Origin: Streptomyces sp. NBC_00234 | GTDB taxonomy: Bacteria > Actinomycetota > Actinomycetes > Streptomycetales > Streptomycetaceae | Length of the DNA stretch: 64,000 bases | Direction of reading: 5' to 3' | Assembly: GCF_036195325.1 (NCBI RefSeq) | Contig: NZ_CP108101.1 | Span: forward strand, 7,936,001-8,000,000 | Shown here: one piece after another, positions 60,725 through 64,000 of the stretch | Layout of the letters: every line of letters starts with the position of its first letter | Numbering within the stretch: the first letter of the stretch is position 1 | Program-made: the position numbers and the translations under genes | Notes under the pieces: model-generated | Told to the model about the DNA's origin: nothing | Seen by the model: the letters and a program-made list of their open reading frames with translations, nothing else | Databases searched by the model: none

Positions 60725-61255
60725 TCAGACCGCGCCCGCGTTCTCCGCGGCGATCGATCGACGCAGCCACTGCCCGACCATCGCGAAGTCCGAGGCGGTG
60801 AGGCCGATGGTGGAACGGACGCGATGGAGCAGCGCCCGTCCTCGGTGATGCCTCGAAACCCACGCCCGATCGAGATCGGTGATCTCGTCGTCCACCCAGA
60901 CGAAGGGGCGCCCGGCTGCCGCTTCGACAAGTGCTCGGGTCTTCCAGTGCAGGAGATCGGCCTCGTCCGTCTCCGGCGCATCGGGCAGGTCCGCCACCGG
61001 CAACTCGGGCAGGCCGAGCAGGGGAGCTATCACCTCGTTCGCGTCTTCCATCCACGCCGTTGCCCACACCAGAGCACACGGAAGCGCCAGCAGACGCGGA
61101 CCATGCGCGGGGTCCAGTTTCGCCAGCTGGGGATTGGACGTGCTCTGCCAGCCGTTCCGCGCGTCGAGGGTCGACGGGAGCTGTGCTTCACCAAAGGGCA
61201 GAAGCGTGCCATCGACGTCCAGGAACAGCAGGGGGAGTTCCTCGGGGACAGCCAT
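60725..61255 (-). CDS. HAD-like hypothetical protein (copy 2 of a local family)
   Basis: A 176-residue paralogue of the protein at 29625-30263. The blocks LFLDVDGTLLPFG, ALVWATAWMEDANEVIAPLLG and FVWVDDEITDLDRAWV match copy 1 closely, and HHRGRALLHRVRSTIGLTASDF corresponds to HHDGPALLHRVDPRCGLADGDF. Copy 1 has a longer N-terminal loop and C-terminal tail. The DxDGT motif is complete here, whereas copy 1 has DVDGP. ATG 61255 is chosen because the motif begins nine residues later as in HAD proteins; the ribosome-binding site is weak. Confidence 0.82.
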   Translation of the reverse strand: MAVPEELPLLFLDVDGTLLPFGEAQLPSTLDARNGWQSTSNPQLAKLDPAHGPRLLALPCALVWATAWMEDANEVIAPLLGLPELPVADLPDAPETDEADLLHWKTRALVEAAAGRPFVWVDDEITDLDRAWVSRHHRGRALLHRVRSTIGLTASDFAMVGQWLRRSIAAENAGAV

Positions 61256-61612
61256 GACCGCACGATAACGGCTTACACCGCCCGTGAGTCGTGAACGACT
61301 GCTGGAGCCGCTTCCACCGCACACGGCGTGCTCCGGCTCAGCAGCCGTACCCCACCCCCCGGCGGCCCCGTATCGCGATCGCTCGACTCCAGTCCGTGAG
61401 ATTCCCGCGACCTCCCACGGCCGAGGGCCGCGGGGGCCCCGTGGGGCGCGTGGCCGGGACAGGGCTCTGACACGCGGGTTCGGAGCCGTTGTCGGGTATT
61501 CCGGGTCGGAGGGCTGCGGGGGTGACGGGAGCGGGGGACTATGGGAGAGGTCACGACGTCTGCAGCGGGAACGCGATCATCGGCCCGCCTGCGGCGGAAG
61601 GAGCGGCAGACG
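61256..61612. other. 357-bp interval upstream of the SpoIIE-type phosphatase
   Basis: No supported gene. The phosphatase frame extends upstream to 61541 without a good start signal, and ATG 61613 has the better ribosome-binding site. The region should contain the promoters for the phosphatase and the divergent HAD-like gene. No specific motif identified. Confidence 0.45.
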
Positions 61613-63691
61613 ATGGCTACAGAGGGCTTGGAGAGTGATCTGGGCTCTGCTGGGCGGGCGGAGCTGAGCGGTTCGCCTCCCGGCGGGCTGCTTGACGTGC
61701 TGGGTGTGGCCGCGATCGTTCTGGACTCCGAGGGCCGGATCGTGTTCTGGAGCCCGCAGGCGCAGGCACTGATCGGGTACAGCGCCGAGGAGGCACTCGG
61801 CCGGCTTGCCATCCAGCTGATGGTGGCCGACGAGCACATCGATCTTGTGCTCCGGTTGTTCGGCGAGGTCATGGGTGGGGAAGGGAGCTGGGCGGGCACC
61901 TTCCCCGTGCGGCACAAGGACGGCAGTACACGGCTGCTGGAGTTCCGCAACATGAGGCTGCTGGACGACCGAGGGGATCTGTATGCCCTCGGCCTCGCCA
62001 CCGACCAGGCGACGTTGCGGCGAGTGGAACGCGACCTGGCGCTGACCGTCCGGCTGGTCGACCAGTCGCCGATCGGGCTGGCCGTCGTGGACACGAACCT
62101 GCGGTACGTGATGGTCAACCCCGCGCTGGAGCGCATCAACGGCCTGCCCGCCAAGGAGCACCTCGGCCGGAGCGTGCGGGAGGTCCTGCCGTTCCTGGAC
62201 GCCGACACGATCGAAGCCGCGATGCGGCAGGTCCTGTCCACCGGTGTTCCGCTGGTGGACCAGGACACCGTGGGCCGTACGCACGACGACCCCGATACCG
62301 AGCATGCCTGGTCGGTCTCCTTCTACCGGCTGGAGGACTCCAGCGGGAAGGTGCTGGGCGTGGGCGTCTCGGCCGTGGACGTGACCGACCGCTACCGCGC
62401 GGCCCGGGACGCCGAACGTGCCCGGCACCGCCTGACCGTGGTCGCCGAGGCGTCCGTGCGCATCGGCACCACGCTGGACCTGGTCCAGACCGCCCGTGAG
62501 CTGGCCGATGTGGCCATTCCCGAGCTCGGCGACATGGGCGCGGTGGACGTTCTCGAAGCAGCGCTGAACGGGCACCGCAATCCGGACCCCTCCAACGGCC
62601 CCGCGGTGTTCCGTGCCCTGGCCGTTGCCACCGCCTATCCCACCGACGCCGTCGCGGCAGCCGACCCGCCCGGCGAAGTGGCCCGCTACGACGCCGAGCG
62701 GCTGATCGCCCGCTGCGTCAACACGCGCCGCCCCGTGATGGTCTCCCACGTGACCGAGGCGGATCTGCATCTCATAGCGCGCGACGCCCGCTCCGCCGCG
62801 CTCCTCGCCGAGGCAGGCGTCCATTCCTATCTGGCCGTCCCGCTGATCGCCCGCGGGAAGGTCCTCGGGGCTCTCGACGTCGTACGCGCCCGAAACCCGC
62901 TGCCCTTCACCGAGGACGACGCCACGCTGGCCGGCGAGCTGGCCGCCCGTGCCGCCGTCTGCATCGACAACGCCCGCTGGTACCAGGCACAACGCGATAC
63001 CGCACTCACCCTCCAGCGCAGTCTCCTGCCCGACCCGCCCCGGTCCCTCTACGGCCTGGAAGTCGCCTCCCGGTACCAGCCGGCCGGGGCCGCTGTCGAA
63101 GTGGGCGGCGACTGGTACGACGTCCTCCCGCTGTCCGGCGACCGCACCGCGCTCATCGTCGGCGATGTGATGGGCAGCGGAATCAACGCCGCCACCACCA
63201 TGGGGCGACTCCGGACCGCCACTCAGACGCTCGCCGGACTGGACCTGTCGCCTGCGGACGTCCTGCGCAACCTGGACAGGATCACCGCCGGACTCGACCC
63301 GTATATCGCCACCTGCATCTACGCGCTCTACGACCCGCACAGCGCGCACTGCCACATCTCCACCGCAGGTCACCTGCCTCCTGTTCGCATGCGGCCCGGA
63401 CACACACCCGAACTCCTCGACCTGCCCACCGGCGCGCCACTCGGCGTGGGAGGCGTTCCCTTTCGCACCACTACCGTCGACCTGGACCCGGGCGACCAGC
63501 TGCTCCTCTATACGGACGGCCTGGTCGAGACCCGTGACCAGGACATCGACACCCGTCTCGACGCCCTCCTCGCACTCCTCGACGGCCCGCACCGCGGCCT
63601 CGAGGACACCTGCGACCTCCTGCTGGACGCACTGCGTCACCCCGCCGACCACGACGACGTCGCGCTGCTCATCGCTCGCATCCGCCGCTGA
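61613..63691 (+). CDS. PAS-GAF-SpoIIE serine phosphatase
   Basis: A 692-residue signalling protein. Two PAS domains (about 25-130 and 150-265; the second has SPIGLAVVDTNLRYVMVNPAL), a GAF domain (about 280-450; YLAVPLIARGKVLGALDVVRA) and a C-terminal PP2C/SpoIIE phosphatase (about 470-690) are evident. The metal-binding motifs GGDWYDVLP, GDVMGSG, LLYTDGLVE and DDVALL are intact. Such proteins dephosphorylate anti-anti-sigma factors and so switch stress sigma factors on. No anti-sigma or antagonist gene is adjacent. ATG 61613 follows AAGGAG. Confidence 0.95.
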   Translation: MATEGLESDLGSAGRAELSGSPPGGLLDVLGVAAIVLDSEGRIVFWSPQAQALIGYSAEEALGRLAIQLMVADEHIDLVLRLFGEVMGGEGSWAGTFPVRHKDGSTRLLEFRNMRLLDDRGDLYALGLATDQATLRRVERDLALTVRLVDQSPIGLAVVDTNLRYVMVNPALERINGLPAKEHLGRSVREVLPFLDADTIEAAMRQVLSTGVPLVDQDTVGRTHDDPDTEHAWSVSFYRLEDSSGKVLGVGVSAVDVTDRYRAARDAERARHRLTVVAEASVRIGTTLDLVQTARELADVAIPELGDMGAVDVLEAALNGHRNPDPSNGPAVFRALAVATAYPTDAVAAADPPGEVARYDAERLIARCVNTRRPVMVSHVTEADLHLIARDARSAALLAEAGVHSYLAVPLIARGKVLGALDVVRARNPLPFTEDDATLAGELAARAAVCIDNARWYQAQRDTALTLQRSLLPDPPRSLYGLEVASRYQPAGAAVEVGGDWYDVLPLSGDRTALIVGDVMGSGINAATTMGRLRTATQTLAGLDLSPADVLRNLDRITAGLDPYIATCIYALYDPHSAHCHISTAGHLPPVRMRPGHTPELLDLPTGAPLGVGGVPFRTTTVDLDPGDQLLLYTDGLVETRDQDIDTRLDALLALLDGPHRGLEDTCDLLLDALRHPADHDDVALLIARIRR

Positions 63692-63947
63692 TCGGGTGCC
63701 GGGCTCGAAGCCGTACGACGACACGCATCGCCGTCGGCGTCGAGCAACAACTGTCCGGCCCCTCCCTGGCGATGGAAGGCACAGCGCACGAGGTCCGGTG
63801 AGGGCGCAGCGATGGAGGAGCCTTGCGATGCCCGGCGGCTTCGGCGAGTGGCTGCGTCCCTCGCCCGGACGGGACCTGGTCGAGTCATCCCTGTGCGTGC
63901 TGATTACCGTGGAGAGGTGGTTGCCTTGATCGAGAGGACGGGGCCTC

Positions 63948-64000
63948 GTGGATGTGTACGAAGCGGTGGACAGTCGCCGGGCCGTGCGGGCCTTCAGTGA
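63948..64000 (+). CDS. N-terminus of a nitroreductase-family protein, cut by the window edge
   Basis: A GTG at 63948, preceded by GAGAGGACG, opens VDVYEAVDSRRAVRAFSD before the sequence ends. This is the typical first turn of the FMN-dependent nitroreductase fold, where SRR and the RxF segment begin FMN binding. Too short for substrate prediction. The 256 bases before it, after the SpoIIE-type gene, show no other gene. Confidence 0.7.
   Translation, partial: MDVYEAVDSRRAVRAFS

Overview
The window reads as chromosomal DNA of a Streptomyces-like actinomycete. GC is very high, codons prefer G or C in the third position, GTG and TTG starts are common, genes are packed with 4-nt ATGA or GTGA overlaps, and secreted enzymes and two-component and SpoIIE-type regulators are frequent. 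The strongest taxonomic and positional marker is a tap-tpg pair (8227-11112). These genes encode the telomere-binding and terminal proteins of Streptomyces linear replicons, so the window probably lies in a chromosome arm or on a linear plasmid. No telomere palindrome array, rRNA, tRNA, CRISPR array, transposase or prophage was recognised. I saw no polyketide or non-ribosomal peptide cluster.

Layout. 0-1.8 kb: an edge fragment, then a conserved hypothetical gene divergent from a TetR regulator around a 32-bp operator-like palindrome. 1.9-6.9 kb: a leftward urease operon (ureAB fusion, ureC, ureF, ureG, ureD; no ureE) ended by a 17-bp perfect hairpin. 7.5-8.1 kb: nicotinamidase. 8.2-11.1 kb: tpg and tap. 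11.2-16.2 kb: an orphan DeoR regulator, then a secreted alpha-N-acetylglucosaminidase (GH89 plus ricin-type CBM) divergent from a ROK regulator. 16.2-21.4 kb: acetyltransferase, amino-acid permease, a 54-residue orphan small protein, MOSC protein, ClC channel. 21.4-24.6 kb: LuxR-type and XRE/MmyB-type regulators, the latter divergent from a short-chain dehydrogenase. 24.8-30.3 kb: a 1244-residue S8 protease with a perfect 32-bp palindrome upstream, a DHFR-fold reductase and a HAD-like protein.

30.3-37.2 kb holds the most coherent uncharacterised module: a BMP-type substrate-binding lipoprotein, a double ATPase, two permeases and an imine reductase of the ornithine cyclodeaminase/mu-crystallin family, in one leftward operon, divergent from a GntR/FCD regulator with a 16-bp operator-like palindrome between them. 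The reductase has lost the catalytic Asp of true ornithine cyclodeaminases and resembles ketimine reductases. The module may therefore import an amine- or nucleoside-like compound and process a cyclic imine.

37.3-48.5 kb: NIPSNAP protein, secreted PA14/fibronectin-III protein, DinB-like protein, a histidine kinase/response regulator pair, two alpha/beta hydrolases, a leucine-rich-repeat-variant protein with a Cys cluster, and a small hydrophobic protein. 48.7-54.8 kb: mostly singletons (esterase, DoxX, DUF4333 lipoprotein, SUKH protein, two tandem YcxB-like membrane proteins, kinase-like protein). 54.9-64 kb: HelD-type helicase, a membrane-anchored hypothetical, DUF4232 lipoprotein, aminoglycoside-kinase-like protein with a DUF5713-like partner, a second copy of the HAD-like family, a PAS-GAF-SpoIIE phosphatase, and the first codons of a nitroreductase at the right edge.
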